Assembly (NCBI RefSeq): GCF_009831765.1
Contig: NZ_WSSB01000002.1
Location: forward strand, 44,577-108,576
DNA: 64,000 bases
Source of the DNA: Craterilacuibacter sinensis
GTDB taxonomy: Bacteria > Pseudomonadota > Gammaproteobacteria > Burkholderiales > Chromobacteriaceae
Direction: 5' to 3'
The position numbers and the translations under genes were made by a program. The notes under the pieces are model-generated. The model saw only the letters and a program-made list of their open reading frames with translations, had not been told where the DNA came from and made no database searches. The stretch's first letter is position 1. Each line of letters begins with the position of its first letter. This document shows positions 52,340 through 61,527 of the stretch, piece after piece.

Positions 52340-53404
52340 TTACTTGACGATCTGTACCAACTGACCCTTGGCATAGCGTTCGGCCATGGTGTCGAGGTTG
52401 AGCGCCTTGATCTTGCTGGCCTGGCCACAGGCACCAAACGCTTCATAGCGGGCGATACAGATATCGCGCATGGCGTTGGTCGATGCGATCAGGAACTTGC
52501 GCGGGTCGAATTCCTTCGGGTGCTCGGCGAGGAAGCGGCGCACTGCGCCGGTCGAGGCCAGGCGCAGGTCGGTGTCGATATTCACCTTGCGCACGCCGTA
52601 CTTGATGCCTTCGACGATTTCTTCTACCGGTACGCCGTAGGTTTCCGGCATCTCGCCGCCGAATTCATTGATGATCTTCAGCCATTCTTGCGGCACGCTG
52701 GAAGAGCCGTGCATCACCAGATGGGTGTTGGGGATGCGGGCGTGGATTTCCTTGATGCGGTCGATGCGCAGCACGTCGCCGGTGGGCTTCTTGGTGAACT
52801 TGTACGCGCCGTGGCTGGTGCCGATGGCGATCGCCAGCGCGTCCACGCCGGTGTCCTTGACGAACTGGGCCGCTTCTTCCGGGTCGGTCAGCAGTTGGCT
52901 GTGATCGAGCACGCCTTCGGCGCCCACGCCGTCTTCTTCGCCGGCCATGCCGGTTTCCAGGCTACCCAGGCAGCCGATTTCACCTTCCACCGACACGCCG
53001 CAGGCGTGGGCGAAGTTGACCACGGTGCGGGTCACATCGGCGTTGTAGGCGTAGTCGGCCGGAGTCTTGCCGTCGCTCTTGAGCGAGCCGTCCATCATCA
53101 CCGAGGAGAAGCCCAGCTGGATCGAGCGCTGGCATACGTCCGGGCTGGTGCCGTGATCCTGGTGCATCACCACCGGGATATGCGGGAATTCTTCGATGGC
53201 CGCCAGAATCATATGGCGCAGGAACGGGGCGCCGGCGTATTTGCGGGCACCGGCCGAAGCCTGCACGATCACCGGTGCGTCGCACTTGTCGGCCGCTTCC
53301 ATGATCGCGCGCATCTGCTCGAGGTTATTGACGTTGAACGCCGGCAGGCCATAGGAAAATTCTGCCGCATGGTCCAGCAGCTGTCGCATCGAAACGAGTG
53401 CCAT
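52340..53404 (-). CDS. fba: Fructose-bisphosphate aldolase, class II
   Basis: A 354-residue zinc-dependent aldolase of glycolysis, gluconeogenesis and the Calvin-type cycle. [29 protein letters not shown] with the first zinc histidine, [27 protein letters not shown] and VMHGSSSVP are seen. The 354-residue length with insert is the type found in betaproteobacteria. GGAGATAG precedes the ATG. Confidence 0.97.
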   Translation of the reverse strand: MALVSMRQLLDHAAEFSYGLPAFNVNNLEQMRAIMEAADKCDAPVIVQASAGARKYAGAPFLRHMILAAIEEFPHIPVVMHQDHGTSPDVCQRSIQLGFSSVMMDGSLKSDGKTPADYAYNADVTRTVVNFAHACGVSVEGEIGCLGSLETGMAGEEDGVGAEGVLDHSQLLTDPEEAAQFVKDTGVDALAIAIGTSHGAYKFTKKPTGDVLRIDRIKEIHARIPNTHLVMHGSSSVPQEWLKIINEFGGEMPETYGVPVEEIVEGIKYGVRKVNIDTDLRLASTGAVRRFLAEHPKEFDPRKFLIASTNAMRDICIARYEAFGACGQASKIKALNLDTMAERYAKGQLVQIVK

Positions 53405-53493
53405 CTCTATCTCCGTGTGTTGCGGCAGCGGCCTGATGGCCGCTGCCAATCCGATTCTTCAATTTTGGCCGCCCGTGAGCCGCCTGTTCTGCA

Positions 53494-54117
53494 TCAGTGC
53501 CGCGAGACTGCGGTCAGTGCCACGCCGGCCAGGCCAAAAGCACCGCCGGCTGCGCGGTTCATCCATTTAAGCCGCTTGGGGCTGTCCAGCCACACCCTGA
53601 GCCGCGCGCCGCCGCCGGCATAGGCAAACTGCCAGCTGGTCTCGATCACGTAAAAAGTCGCCGCGAGTATCGCCAGTTGCGGGCCTTGCGGCAAGCGTGA
53701 ATCCATAAACTGCGGGAAGAGTGCGGCAAAAAATACAAAGGCCTTGGGGTTGCTCATCGCCACCAGAAAGCCGGTGGAAAAACGCTGCCATGCCGCACCG
53801 TGCGGCACGGTGTCGTCGCTGCTCAGCGGCTGTGGCGGCGCGCGCCAGGTCTTGATCCCCAGATAAATCAGATACGCTGCGCCGCTGTACTTGACCACGG
53901 CAAATGCCGTCTCCGACGCAGCCAACAGCGCCCCCAGGCCTGCGGCCGAACCGGCCATGATCAGCCCCAGCGCCGACAGCAAGCCCAGCAGCGTGGGCAA
54001 GGTATGGCGCACGCCGTAGCGTATGCCGTGGTTCAGCGCCAGCAGCATATTCGGCCCCGGCGTGGCCGAGACGAAAAACACCGTCACTACATAGAGCAGC
54101 CAGGTTTCCAGGGGCAT
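53494..54117 (-). CDS. LysE/RhtB family exporter, third copy in window
   Basis: A 207-residue six-helix exporter with SATPGPNMLLALNHGIRYG and FLVAMSNPKAFVFFAALFPQF. RhtB-type signatures are clear. It lies between fba and pgk and interrupts the glycolytic block, which suggests it was inserted into the operon. The substrate is unknown. Confidence 0.92.
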   Translation of the reverse strand: MPLETWLLYVVTVFFVSATPGPNMLLALNHGIRYGVRHTLPTLLGLLSALGLIMAGSAAGLGALLAASETAFAVVKYSGAAYLIYLGIKTWRAPPQPLSSDDTVPHGAAWQRFSTGFLVAMSNPKAFVFFAALFPQFMDSRLPQGPQLAILAATFYVIETSWQFAYAGGGARLRVWLDSPKRLKWMNRAAGGAFGLAGVALTAVSRH

Positions 54118-54181
54118 TTTTACGCCTAATGTATGAGTTAATGCGTAAGTTTATGCGATACGCGCTAACAAGGCCATGCGG

Positions 54182-54251
54182 CCCTCACCCACCCTCACCC
54201 CGGCCCTCTCCCGCTTGCGGGAGAGGGTGGCGCGTCAGCGCCGGGTGAGGG
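54182..54251. repeat. Palindromic intergenic repeat abutting pgk
   Basis: The outer arms CCCTCACCCCGG/CCGGGTGAGGG enclose two hairpins, CCCTCTCCCGC/GCGGGAGAGGG and GGCGC/GCGCC, ending one base before the pgk stop codon. This cruciform repeat type is frequent in beta- and gammaproteobacterial spacers and may serve as a 3' end for pgk mRNA. Confidence 0.8.
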
Positions 54252-55424
54252 TCAGGCGCGTTCGGCCAGGATCGCCACCGCCGGCAGTTCCTTGCCTTCG
54301 AGGAACTCGAGGAAGGCGCCGCCGCCGGTCGAGATATAGCTGATCTTGTCGGTCACGCCGAACTTGGCAATTGCCGACAGGGTATCGCCGCCGCCGGCGA
54401 TCGAGAACGCCTTGGAGTCGGCAATCGCCTCGGCCAAGGTGCGGGTGCCGTGGCTGAACTGCTCGAACTCGAATACGCCGACCGGGCCGTTCCACACCAC
54501 GGTGCCGGCCTTGGCTACGATCTCGGCCAGCTCTTTGGCCGAATCCGGACCGATGTCGAGGATCATATCGTCGCGGGTGACGTCGGCCACATTTTTCAGC
54601 GTGTCTTCGGCGTTCTCGGAGAACTCCGGCGCGCACACCACATCGGTCGGCAGCGGCACTTCGCCACCATGGGCGCGGATCTTCTCGATCACCTTCTTCG
54701 CTTCGCCCACCAGATCGGCTTCGGCCAGCGATTTGCCGATATTCTTGCCCTCGGCCAGCAGGAAGGTATTGGCGATGCCGCCGCCGACGATCAGCTGGTC
54801 AACCTTGTCGGCCAGCGACTCCAGAATGGTCAGCTTGGTCGACACCTTGGAGCCGGCGACAATCGCCACCAGCGGACGGGCCGGTGACTGCAGCGCCTTG
54901 CCCAGTGCCAGCAGCTCTGCGGTCAACAGCACGCCGGCACAGGCGACGGGCGCGAACTTGGCTACCGCATGGGTGGAGGCTTCGGCGCGGTGTGCGGTGC
55001 CGAAGGCGTCGTTGACGAACACGTCGCACAGGCTGGCGTAAGCCTTGCCCAGTTCTTCGTTGTTCTTCTTTTCACCCTTGTTCAGGCGCACATTCTCCAG
55101 CATCACCACATCGCCGGCTTTCAGTTCGATGCCGCTCTGCCAGTCGGCCAACACTTTCACTTCCTGCGCCAACAGTTCGGACAGACGCTTGGCCACCGGT
55201 GTCAGACTGTCTTCCGCCTTGGGCTCACCCTCGGTCGGACGGCCGAGGTGGGTCATCAGGATCACCGACGCACCGGCCTTCAGGCAGTGCAGGATGGACG
55301 GCAGGGAGGCGCGGATACGGGTGTCGTCACCGATCACGCCGTTTTTCACCGGCACGTTCATGTCGACGCGGATCAGCACGCGTTGCCCGGCGAGGTTCTG
55401 TTCAGTCAGCTTCTTGAATTGCAT
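54252..55424 (-). CDS. pgk: Phosphoglycerate kinase
   Basis: A 390-residue glycolytic kinase. [53 protein letters not shown] and [12 protein letters not shown] are the substrate and nucleotide motifs. The ATG at 55424 has GGAG eight bases ahead. Upstream lies a degenerate GGGGAAT heptamer tract. Confidence 0.97.
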   Translation of the reverse strand: MQFKKLTEQNLAGQRVLIRVDMNVPVKNGVIGDDTRIRASLPSILHCLKAGASVILMTHLGRPTEGEPKAEDSLTPVAKRLSELLAQEVKVLADWQSGIELKAGDVVMLENVRLNKGEKKNNEELGKAYASLCDVFVNDAFGTAHRAEASTHAVAKFAPVACAGVLLTAELLALGKALQSPARPLVAIVAGSKVSTKLTILESLADKVDQLIVGGGIANTFLLAEGKNIGKSLAEADLVGEAKKVIEKIRAHGGEVPLPTDVVCAPEFSENAEDTLKNVADVTRDDMILDIGPDSAKELAEIVAKAGTVVWNGPVGVFEFEQFSHGTRTLAEAIADSKAFSIAGGGDTLSAIAKFGVTDKISYISTGGGAFLEFLEGKELPAVAILAERA

Positions 55425-55436
55425 GGTCACTCCGTT

Positions 55437-55464
55437 GGGGAATGGGGAGTCGGAAATGGGGAAC
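55437..55464. repeat. Degenerate heptamer tract upstream of pgk
   Basis: Units GGGGAAT, GGGGAGT, CGGAAAT and GGGGAAC, 12 bases before the pgk ATG. It resembles the GGGANNN heptads at 60.9 and 63.9 kb. Confidence 0.6.
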
Positions 55465-55522
55465 AGGTTTTTAGCAAAACCGTTTCCTGATGGCCGCTCG
55501 TGTATCGGTATTTGTGGCATTT

Positions 55523-55556
55523 GTAGGGTGAGTTAGGCCGCAGGCCGTAACCCACC
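55523..55556. repeat. RAYT-type palindromic repeat, copy 1
   Basis: GTAGGGTGAGTTAGGCC-gca-GGCCGTAACCCACC, a degraded copy of the palindrome that also flanks the transposase gene. Confidence 0.8.
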
Positions 55557-55602
55557 ATGCACTAGCGTGGGCAGATCGTGGTGGATGACGGGTTTACCAC
55601 CT

Positions 55603-56184
55603 TTATTTGACATTCAAAACATGCTCCCACTTCTTCAAGAAGGCATTAGAATCTTCAACGGTTAAATTTTTTTCTTTGCTTTTTTCATTAAATTCATTCA
55701 TGAAAATAGCACCGAATTTAATGGTGCATTTTTTAATCGGCTCAGCGAATCTAATTGGCAAATCAGGCATAGCCAAGACAGAGCATGTCCAACCAGATAA
55801 GCCTGGATTCGCTGAAATCAAAGCATCTACATTCTCACCTATGAGTATTTTTTGCAGACTTTTATCTCGAGAGAGTAAATCAATATATTCTTTGTTATTA
55901 ACCATGTAATTGATCAAATATTTTTGATCAAACTGCTCGCCGCTAAATATTTCCGCAGCATTGTCCTTTGTAAACTTCACCATGAAACCAGATAGCTTAT
56001 CAATATGTTCCCTCTTGTAAGAAGATAAGCATTTTGTTTTTTCGGAGGTATAGCTTTCATTGCGAACACTCAGCCTAGATAATAATTCAACAGCTTCAGT
56101 GCGAGTCTTCTCTTGCGGGGCCTCGGCCGCCGTAATTGCCAATATCTGCGGCAGGGCAATTAAAATAGAACAAACAGTTAACAC
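55603..56184 (-). CDS. Orphan exported protein of unknown function, low GC
   Basis: A 193-residue protein with a signal peptide (TVCSILIALPQILAITAAE). The mature part is lysine/glutamate-rich with four cysteines (KCLSS, WTCSVL, KKCTIKF), which may form disulfides. I recognise no family. The base composition is clearly more AT-rich than neighbours, and it lies between palindromic repeats of a REP-transposase island, so it was probably acquired. The ATG at 56184 is preceded by GGAGGG. Confidence 0.6.
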   Translation of the reverse strand: MLTVCSILIALPQILAITAAEAPQEKTRTEAVELLSRLSVRNESYTSEKTKCLSSYKREHIDKLSGFMVKFTKDNAAEIFSGEQFDQKYLINYMVNNKEYIDLLSRDKSLQKILIGENVDALISANPGLSGWTCSVLAMPDLPIRFAEPIKKCTIKFGAIFMNEFNEKSKEKNLTVEDSNAFLKKWEHVLNVK

Positions 56185-56242
56185 TTTCCCTCCTCCATTT
56201 CAATAACAATCCGCCAAACACCCTCCAACGCCACCACCACAT

Positions 56243-56280
56243 GGTGGGTTACGCCGCCGTAGGCGGCTAACCCACCCTAC
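56243..56280. repeat. RAYT-type palindromic repeat, copy 2
   Basis: GGTGGGTTACGCCGCC-gta-GGCGGCTAACCCACC plus CTAC, in inverted orientation relative to copy 3, directly after the transposase stop. Confidence 0.88.
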
Positions 56281-56283
56281 ACA

Positions 56284-56814
56284 TCAATCCGGCCCGCCAA
56301 TATCTTCGTCCGGGGCATCGCCCCAATCGGCCGGATAAAAACCCTGTGTAACATGGCGGTGGAAGGTCGAATACGGCCAATCGCTGACCCGTTCCACCCA
56401 GCCGTGTTTCACCGGGTTGTAATGCACATAATCCACATGGCGCACGAAGTCGTTTTCGTCGCGGATCAGGTGTTCCCAATAACGCCGCTGCCAGATGCCA
56501 CGCTCGCCATGTTTCAGGCGCGAGGCCGAGCGGGTTTCGCCTTGTGGCAGTGCCCGGCTGAAGCTGGACTTGATCAGCCGCCAGCGCGTGGCGAAATCGG
56601 CATCGCCTTCGGGCAGCTCGATCACGCAGTGCAGGTGCTCGGGCAATACCACCCACGCGTGGATGGTGAACGGGTAGTCCTGTTTAACCTTGCTGACTGC
56701 AGCGCGCAGCAGGTCGATATGTTCGACCAGCAGCCGGTTGTCGTGGCGCTCAAGCAGCGTCACGGTAAAGAAATAGGTGCCGCCGGGCCGCCACAGGCGG
56801 CGGTAGTCGGGCAT
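56284..56814 (-). CDS. REP-associated tyrosine transposase (RAYT, Y1_Tnp family)
   Basis: A 176-residue HUH transposase of the RAYT group. The HUH motif is in VLPEHLHCVIELP, and the catalytic tyrosine is probably in VRHVDYVHYNPVKHG, followed by WPYSTFHRHV. FFTVTLLER near the N-terminus is typical. It is bounded on both sides by its palindromic repeats, as expected for a domesticated RAYT that mobilises REP sequences. No sign of a full IS200 element. Confidence 0.93.
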   Translation of the reverse strand: MPDYRRLWRPGGTYFFTVTLLERHDNRLLVEHIDLLRAAVSKVKQDYPFTIHAWVVLPEHLHCVIELPEGDADFATRWRLIKSSFSRALPQGETRSASRLKHGERGIWQRRYWEHLIRDENDFVRHVDYVHYNPVKHGWVERVSDWPYSTFHRHVTQGFYPADWGDAPDEDIGGPD

Positions 56815-56822
56815 GGTAATTT

Positions 56823-56854
56823 CGTTGTGTCGTTGTGTCGTTGTGTCGTTGCGC
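56823..56854. repeat. Octamer tandem repeat upstream of the transposase
   Basis: Three exact copies of CGTTGTGT and a fourth, CGTTGCGC, start nine bases upstream of the RAYT start codon. Length variation could alter expression. Confidence 0.8.
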
Positions 56855-56857
56855 GGG

Positions 56858-56899
56858 GTAGGGTGGGTTAGCCGCCTGCGGCGGCGTAACCCACCCTAC
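56858..56899. repeat. RAYT-type palindromic repeat, copy 3
   Basis: GTAGGGTGGGTTAGCCGCC-tgc-GGCGGCGTAACCCACC and CCTAC, the most complete copy, between the transposase and gap. Confidence 0.9.
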
Positions 56900-56910
56900 C
56901 CCTCAGCTGA

Positions 56911-57921
56911 TCAGCAGCTGAACATCGCCTTGGCGGTGCGCAGCATCTGCTGGCAGAAGCCCCACTCGTTGTCGTACCAGGCCAGGACCTTGACCATATT
57001 GCCGCCGGTGACCTTGGTCAGGGTGGCGTCGAAGGTCGAGCCTTCGGTACTGTGGTTGAAGTCGCTGGAAACCAGCGGCAGGGTGTTGTAGCCCAGTACA
57101 CCCTTCATCTTGCCGTCGGCGGCTTCCTTGACGATGGCGTTTACTTCTTCGACCGTGGTGTCGCGGCCGGCTTCGAAGGTCAGGTCAACCAGCGATACGT
57201 TGATGGTCGGCACGCGCACGGCGAAGCCGTCGAGCTTGCCCTTCAGTTCCGGCAGCACCAGACCGACGGCCTTGGCGGCGCCGGTCTTGGTCGGGATCAT
57301 GTTTTCGGTGGCGGAACGGGCGCGGCGCAGGTCCTTGTGGCGCACGTCGGTCAGCACCTGATCGTTGGTGAAGGCGTGAATGGTGGTCATCAGGCCTTTC
57401 TTCAGGCCGATGGTGTCGTTCAGCGCCTTGGCCACCGGTGCCAGGCAGTTGGTGGTGCACGAGGCATTGGAAACGACAGTCATGTCGGCGCGCAGCACGT
57501 CGTGGTTGACGCCGAACACGACGGTCGCATCGACGTCGTCACCGCCCGGGGCCGAGATCAGTACCTTCTTGGCGCCGGCATCGATATGAGCCTGACACTT
57601 TTCCTTGGAGGTGAACGCGCCGGTGCATTCCAGCACCAGGTCGACGTTCAGTTCTTTCCATGGCAGTTCGGCCGGGTTGCGGGTGGAGAAGAACGGGATC
57701 ACGTCGCCGTCGACGATCAGGTTGGTGCCTTCAAACGAAACCGGCGTGGCGAAGCGGCCGTGCACGGTGTCGTACGAGGTCAGGTGAGCGTTGGTCGCCA
57801 GATCGCCGGAGGCGTTGACTGCCACGATCTCGAAATCGCCGCGCAGATTGTATTCGTAGATGGAACGCAGGGCCTGACGGCCGATACGGCCGTAGCCGTT
57901 GATTGCAACGCGGATGGTCAT
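56911..57921 (-). CDS. gap: Glyceraldehyde-3-phosphate dehydrogenase
   Basis: A 336-residue phosphorylating NAD(P)-dependent [33 protein letters not shown] with the catalytic cysteine (about residue 155), and [11 protein letters not shown] are present. The ATG at 57921 has GGAGAG ahead. It is downstream of tkt and separated from pgk by the REP island. Confidence 0.97.
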   Translation of the reverse strand: MTIRVAINGYGRIGRQALRSIYEYNLRGDFEIVAVNASGDLATNAHLTSYDTVHGRFATPVSFEGTNLIVDGDVIPFFSTRNPAELPWKELNVDLVLECTGAFTSKEKCQAHIDAGAKKVLISAPGGDDVDATVVFGVNHDVLRADMTVVSNASCTTNCLAPVAKALNDTIGLKKGLMTTIHAFTNDQVLTDVRHKDLRRARSATENMIPTKTGAAKAVGLVLPELKGKLDGFAVRVPTINVSLVDLTFEAGRDTTVEEVNAIVKEAADGKMKGVLGYNTLPLVSSDFNHSTEGSTFDATLTKVTGGNMVKVLAWYDNEWGFCQQMLRTAKAMFSC

Positions 57922-57958
57922 CGAGTTTCTCTCCGAGAATAGGGGGGAAGCGGAATGC

Positions 57959-57990
57959 AAAAAAACGGCCACCCCTGACGGGGTGGCCTG
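57959..57990 (-). terminator. Terminator of tkt
   Basis: GGCCACCCC-tgac-GGGGTGGCC followed by a run of Ts on the minus strand, five bases after the tkt stop. Confidence 0.88.
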
Positions 57991-57994
57991 TCTG

Positions 57995-59983
57995 TCAGCC
58001 GATTACGGCGCGGGTCTTGGCGACCACATTGTCGACGGTGAAGCCGAATTCCTTGAACAACAGCGGCGCGGGCGCCGACTCGCCGAAGGTGTCGATGCCG
58101 ACCACGTCGCCTTCGAGGCCGACGTACTTGCGCCAGAAGTCGGAGATGCCGGCTTCGATGGCGACGCGCGGCACGCCCGACAGCAAGACGCTGGCCTGGT
58201 AAGCCTTGTCCTGACGGTCGAATACATTGGTCGACGGCATCGACACTACGCGTACGGCCACGCCTTCTGCGGCCAGCGCTTCCTGCGCCTTCAGTGCCAG
58301 CTCGACTTCGGAGCCGGTGGCGATCAGGATGGCTTTAGGGGCGGCGGCATCGCGCAGCACATAGCCACCGCGTGCCACGTCGGCGATCTGCTGTGCATCG
58401 CGGCCGACGAAAGGCAGGTTCTGGCGGCTGAGGATCAGGTTGCTCGGACGCTTGTCCTGTTCAATTGCGCTGGCCCAGGCCACGGCGGTTTCCAGCGTGT
58501 CGCACGGACGCCAGGTATCCATGTTCGGGATGTAGCGCAGGGTCGCGGTCTGCTCCACCGGCTGGTGGGTCGGGCCGTCTTCGCCCAGGCCGATCGAGTC
58601 GTGGGTGAACACGAAGATCGGGTTGATCTTCATCAGCGCCGCCATGCGCAGCGCGTTGCGTGCGTATTCGCTGAACATCAGGAAGGTGCCGCCGTACGGA
58701 CGCAGGCCGCCGTGCAGCGTCATGCCGTTCATGATGGCGGCCATGCCGAATTCGCGCACGCCGTAGCTGATGTAGTTGCCGTTGCCTTCGTTATCGATCC
58801 ACTCCGAGCCGGACCAGTTGGTCAGGTTGGAGCCGGTCAAATCGGCCGAGCCGCCGACAAACTCGGGGAATAGCGGCGAGAACGCTTCGATGGCGATCTG
58901 GCTGGCCTTGCGCGTGGCGACGGTCTGCGCGGCTTCATTGATGCGCGCCAAAGCGGCGGCCTTGTGCTCGGCCCAGCGTGCCGGCAGCTCGCCTGCCATG
59001 CGGCGGGTGAATTCGGCTGCCAGCTCGGGGTAGGCGCGGCTGTATTCGGCAAAGCGTTCGTTCCAGGCGGCTTCGCGCTTGGCGCCGGCCTCGCGTGCGT
59101 TCCACGCGGCGTAGATATCGGCCGGAATTTCGAACGGCGCGTGCGGCCACTTGAGGTTTTCGCGGGCGGCGGCGATTTCGGCTGCACCCAGCGGCGCGCC
59201 GTGTACATCGTGGCCGCCTTGCTTGTTTGGGGCGCCAAAGCCGATGGTGGTCTTGCAGCAGATCAGCGTCGGACGCGCGCCTTCTTTCTTGGCGGTCTCG
59301 ATGGCGGTTTGCAGCTCGACTGCATCATGGCCGTCCACACCGCGGATCACTTGCCAGCCGTAGGCTTCGAAGCGAGCCGGGGTGTCGTCGGTAAACCAGC
59401 CTTCGACGTCGCCGTCGATGGAGATGCCGTTATCGTCCCAGAACGCGATCAGCTTGCCCAGGCCCCAGGTACCGGCCAGAGAGCAGGCTTCGTGGCTGAT
59501 GCCTTCCATCAGGCAGCCGTCGCCGAGGAAGGTCCAGGTGTGGTGGTCTACGATGGTGTGGCCATCACGGTTGAATTCGGCAGCCAGCATCTTCTCGGCC
59601 AGCGCCATGCCCACCGCGTTGGTGATGCCCTGACCCAGCGGGCCGGTGGTGGTTTCCACGCCCGGTGCGTAGCCGTATTCCGGATGCCCCGGCGTCTTGC
59701 TGTGCAACTGGCGGAAGTTTTTCAGGTCGTCGATGGACAGGTCATAGCCGGCCAGATGCAGCAGGCTGTAGATCAGCATCGAGCCGTGGCCATTGGACAG
59801 CACAAAGCGGTCGCGGTCGGCCCAGTCCGGATTGGCCGGGTTGTGGCTCAGATGATCGCGCCACAGCACTTCGGCGATGTCGGCCATGCCCATAGGGGCA
59901 CCGGGGTGACCGGATTTGGCCTTCTCGACTGCGTCCATAGCCAGAAAGCGGATCGCGTTGGCGAGCTCGGTACGGGAGACCAT
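57995..59983 (-). CDS. tkt: Transketolase
   Basis: A 662-residue thiamine diphosphate enzyme of the pentose phosphate pathway, and of the Calvin cycle where present. [20 protein letters not shown] and [18 protein letters not shown] with the phosphate-binding region, [13 protein letters not shown] and the C-terminal [17 protein letters not shown] motif are seen. The ATG at 59983 has GAGG nine bases ahead. It is divergent from the BPSS1780 gene and supplies erythrose-4-phosphate for aroG. Confidence 0.97.
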   Translation of the reverse strand: MVSRTELANAIRFLAMDAVEKAKSGHPGAPMGMADIAEVLWRDHLSHNPANPDWADRDRFVLSNGHGSMLIYSLLHLAGYDLSIDDLKNFRQLHSKTPGHPEYGYAPGVETTTGPLGQGITNAVGMALAEKMLAAEFNRDGHTIVDHHTWTFLGDGCLMEGISHEACSLAGTWGLGKLIAFWDDNGISIDGDVEGWFTDDTPARFEAYGWQVIRGVDGHDAVELQTAIETAKKEGARPTLICCKTTIGFGAPNKQGGHDVHGAPLGAAEIAAARENLKWPHAPFEIPADIYAAWNAREAGAKREAAWNERFAEYSRAYPELAAEFTRRMAGELPARWAEHKAAALARINEAAQTVATRKASQIAIEAFSPLFPEFVGGSADLTGSNLTNWSGSEWIDNEGNGNYISYGVREFGMAAIMNGMTLHGGLRPYGGTFLMFSEYARNALRMAALMKINPIFVFTHDSIGLGEDGPTHQPVEQTATLRYIPNMDTWRPCDTLETAVAWASAIEQDKRPSNLILSRQNLPFVGRDAQQIADVARGGYVLRDAAAPKAILIATGSEVELALKAQEALAAEGVAVRVVSMPSTNVFDRQDKAYQASVLLSGVPRVAIEAGISDFWRKYVGLEGDVVGIDTFGESAPAPLLFKEFGFTVDNVVAKTRAVIG

Positions 59984-60169
59984 GCGAAAAACCTCGAGAG
60001 AGTTAGCAAGACGGGGATGGACGGGGTATCCATCCATCAAAAAGTGGCGAAATTATCGCTGTTATGTCGCATTGCGGCAACCAGCCACGGCGACAGACAT
60101 TGACGAAAGCATCTTTTCTGCCGACTCTTTAAGCAATATCAGAAAAATTTTTGCCGGAGAATTCAAGCC

Positions 60170-60910
60170 ATGTCCGATTTTGAAATGACGCCCCCGCCTG
60201 TTGCGCGTCCATCCGGCCCGCGCCTGTTGCCCGCCGGCCAAGGCTGGCAGTGGATTGTCGCCGCCTTCCGTCTGGTGCGCGAACAGCCGGTGACCTGGAT
60301 ACTGCTGGCACTGGTGTATCTGGTCATCCATATCGGCGTCAGCATGATTCCCATGATTGGCGGGCTCTTGCCCTTGCTGTTGTCGCCCATTTTTGCCGGC
60401 GGTTTTATTCTGGCGGCGAAAAAAGCCGAAGCCGGCGGCGAGCTGGAGCTGTCCGATCTGTTTGCCGGTTTTCGCGACCAGCCCAAGCCGCTTTTGGGGG
60501 TAGCGCTGGTTTATCTGGCGCTGTGCATGGTCGCGGCGATGGTCATGGTGGCCTTGGCCCTGTTGTTGGGCGGCATGGGCTTGATGGTGATGCCGGCCGA
60601 GGGCGAGACGCCTGGCACGGCCTCCATGCTGATGATGCTGCTGGTGTTCGGCGTGCCGATGTTTATTGTCAGCATGGCTTACTGGTTTGCGCCGGCGCTG
60701 GTGGTGATGCAGGGGCTGGCCCCGATTGCCGCCTGCCGCGCCAGCCTCAAGGCCGGCCTGTCCAACTGGAAGGCGCTGCTGATTTGCGGCCTGATGCTGG
60801 CTGTCATGCTGTTCCTGGCCATGCTGCCCTTTTTCCTCGGCCTGCTGTTGTGGTTTCCGGTGATGTACGTCACCAGCTACACCAGCTGGAAGGCGGTGTT
60901 CGGGGAGTAG
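60170..60910 (+). CDS. BPSS1780 family membrane protein
   Basis: A 246-residue protein with about six transmembrane helices (ILLALVYLVIHIGVSMIPM, LLLSPIFAGGFILAAKKAE, LALLLGGMGLMVMPAEGE and others). The family is common in betaproteobacteria and has no known function. The motif FAGGFILAAKKAEAGGELEL followed by LFAGF is its hallmark. The stop codon touches the heptamer element A. Confidence 0.85.
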   Translation: MSDFEMTPPPVARPSGPRLLPAGQGWQWIVAAFRLVREQPVTWILLALVYLVIHIGVSMIPMIGGLLPLLLSPIFAGGFILAAKKAEAGGELELSDLFAGFRDQPKPLLGVALVYLALCMVAAMVMVALALLLGGMGLMVMPAEGETPGTASMLMMLLVFGVPMFIVSMAYWFAPALVVMQGLAPIAACRASLKAGLSNWKALLICGLMLAVMLFLAMLPFFLGLLLWFPVMYVTSYTSWKAVFGE

Positions 60911-60999
60911 GGATCAGGGACTCGTGATCCGTGGAGTTTGGTGTGGGGCCGGTTTTTTCGTCACGCTGAAACCGGCTCCCGGCTCCCGGCTCCCGGCTT
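60908..60999. repeat. Heptamer satellite element A
   Basis: Starts with GGGATCAGGGACTCG, then a unique stretch of about 50 bases with GTCACGCTGAA, then four copies of CCGGCTC/T at 60972-60999. It abuts the stop codons of the flanking genes on both sides. Confidence 0.85.
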
Positions 61000-61456
61000 A
61001 GTCGCGGCGCATGGTCACATGCAGGATGCCGCCATCGTCGTAGGGCTCGCTCACCGCTTTGAAGCCGAATGTCTGGTAGAAGCCCAGTTTATCGGCCTGC
61101 GCCGACAGCATGACCGGACTGTCCGGCCAGTGGCTTTCACACTGGCGTACCGCTTCGGCCAGCAACGCTTTACCCAAGCCTGTGCCACGCAAGGCCGGCT
61201 CCAGCACTACGCGGCCGATGGCGCTGGCACCCTCGTATTTGTCGCCGGGGGCGATCAGGCGGGCATAGGCGGCCAGCCGGCCTTGCCCATCATAGGCGCA
61301 CAGGTGTAGACAGTCCGGGTCGACCCCGTCGATATCGCCATAGATGGAGTCCTGTTCCACCACAAATACCCGGTCGCGCAAGGCCAGTGCTGCGTACAGG
61401 GTGTGGATGGAAAAGCCGTCAAAACCGTGGCAGTGCCACGTCAGCGAAGTTGCCAT
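60998..61456 (-). CDS. elaA: ElaA family GNAT acetyltransferase
   Basis: A 152-residue GNAT protein. RDRVFVVEQDSIYGDIDGVD is the ElaA hallmark, RVVLEPALRGTGLGKALLAE the acetyl-CoA site, and QADKLGFYQTFGF the C-terminal motif. The substrate is unknown. GGGGGAGA precedes the ATG. The stop lies within the satellite element A. Confidence 0.93.
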   Translation of the reverse strand: MATSLTWHCHGFDGFSIHTLYAALALRDRVFVVEQDSIYGDIDGVDPDCLHLCAYDGQGRLAAYARLIAPGDKYEGASAIGRVVLEPALRGTGLGKALLAEAVRQCESHWPDSPVMLSAQADKLGFYQTFGFKAVSEPYDDGGILHVTMRRD

Positions 61457-61527
61457 AGTACAATCTCCCCCAAGTATTAATCTCACCAACATATCATGGC
61501 CGCCCTTGTGGCGGAACTGCCTGCCAG

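Noticed and set aside
56284..56814. A complete IS200/IS605 insertion sequence
   Set aside because: There is one RAYT-type gene with REP palindromes but no TnpB and no typical IS ends or target motif, so it was kept as a RAYT.
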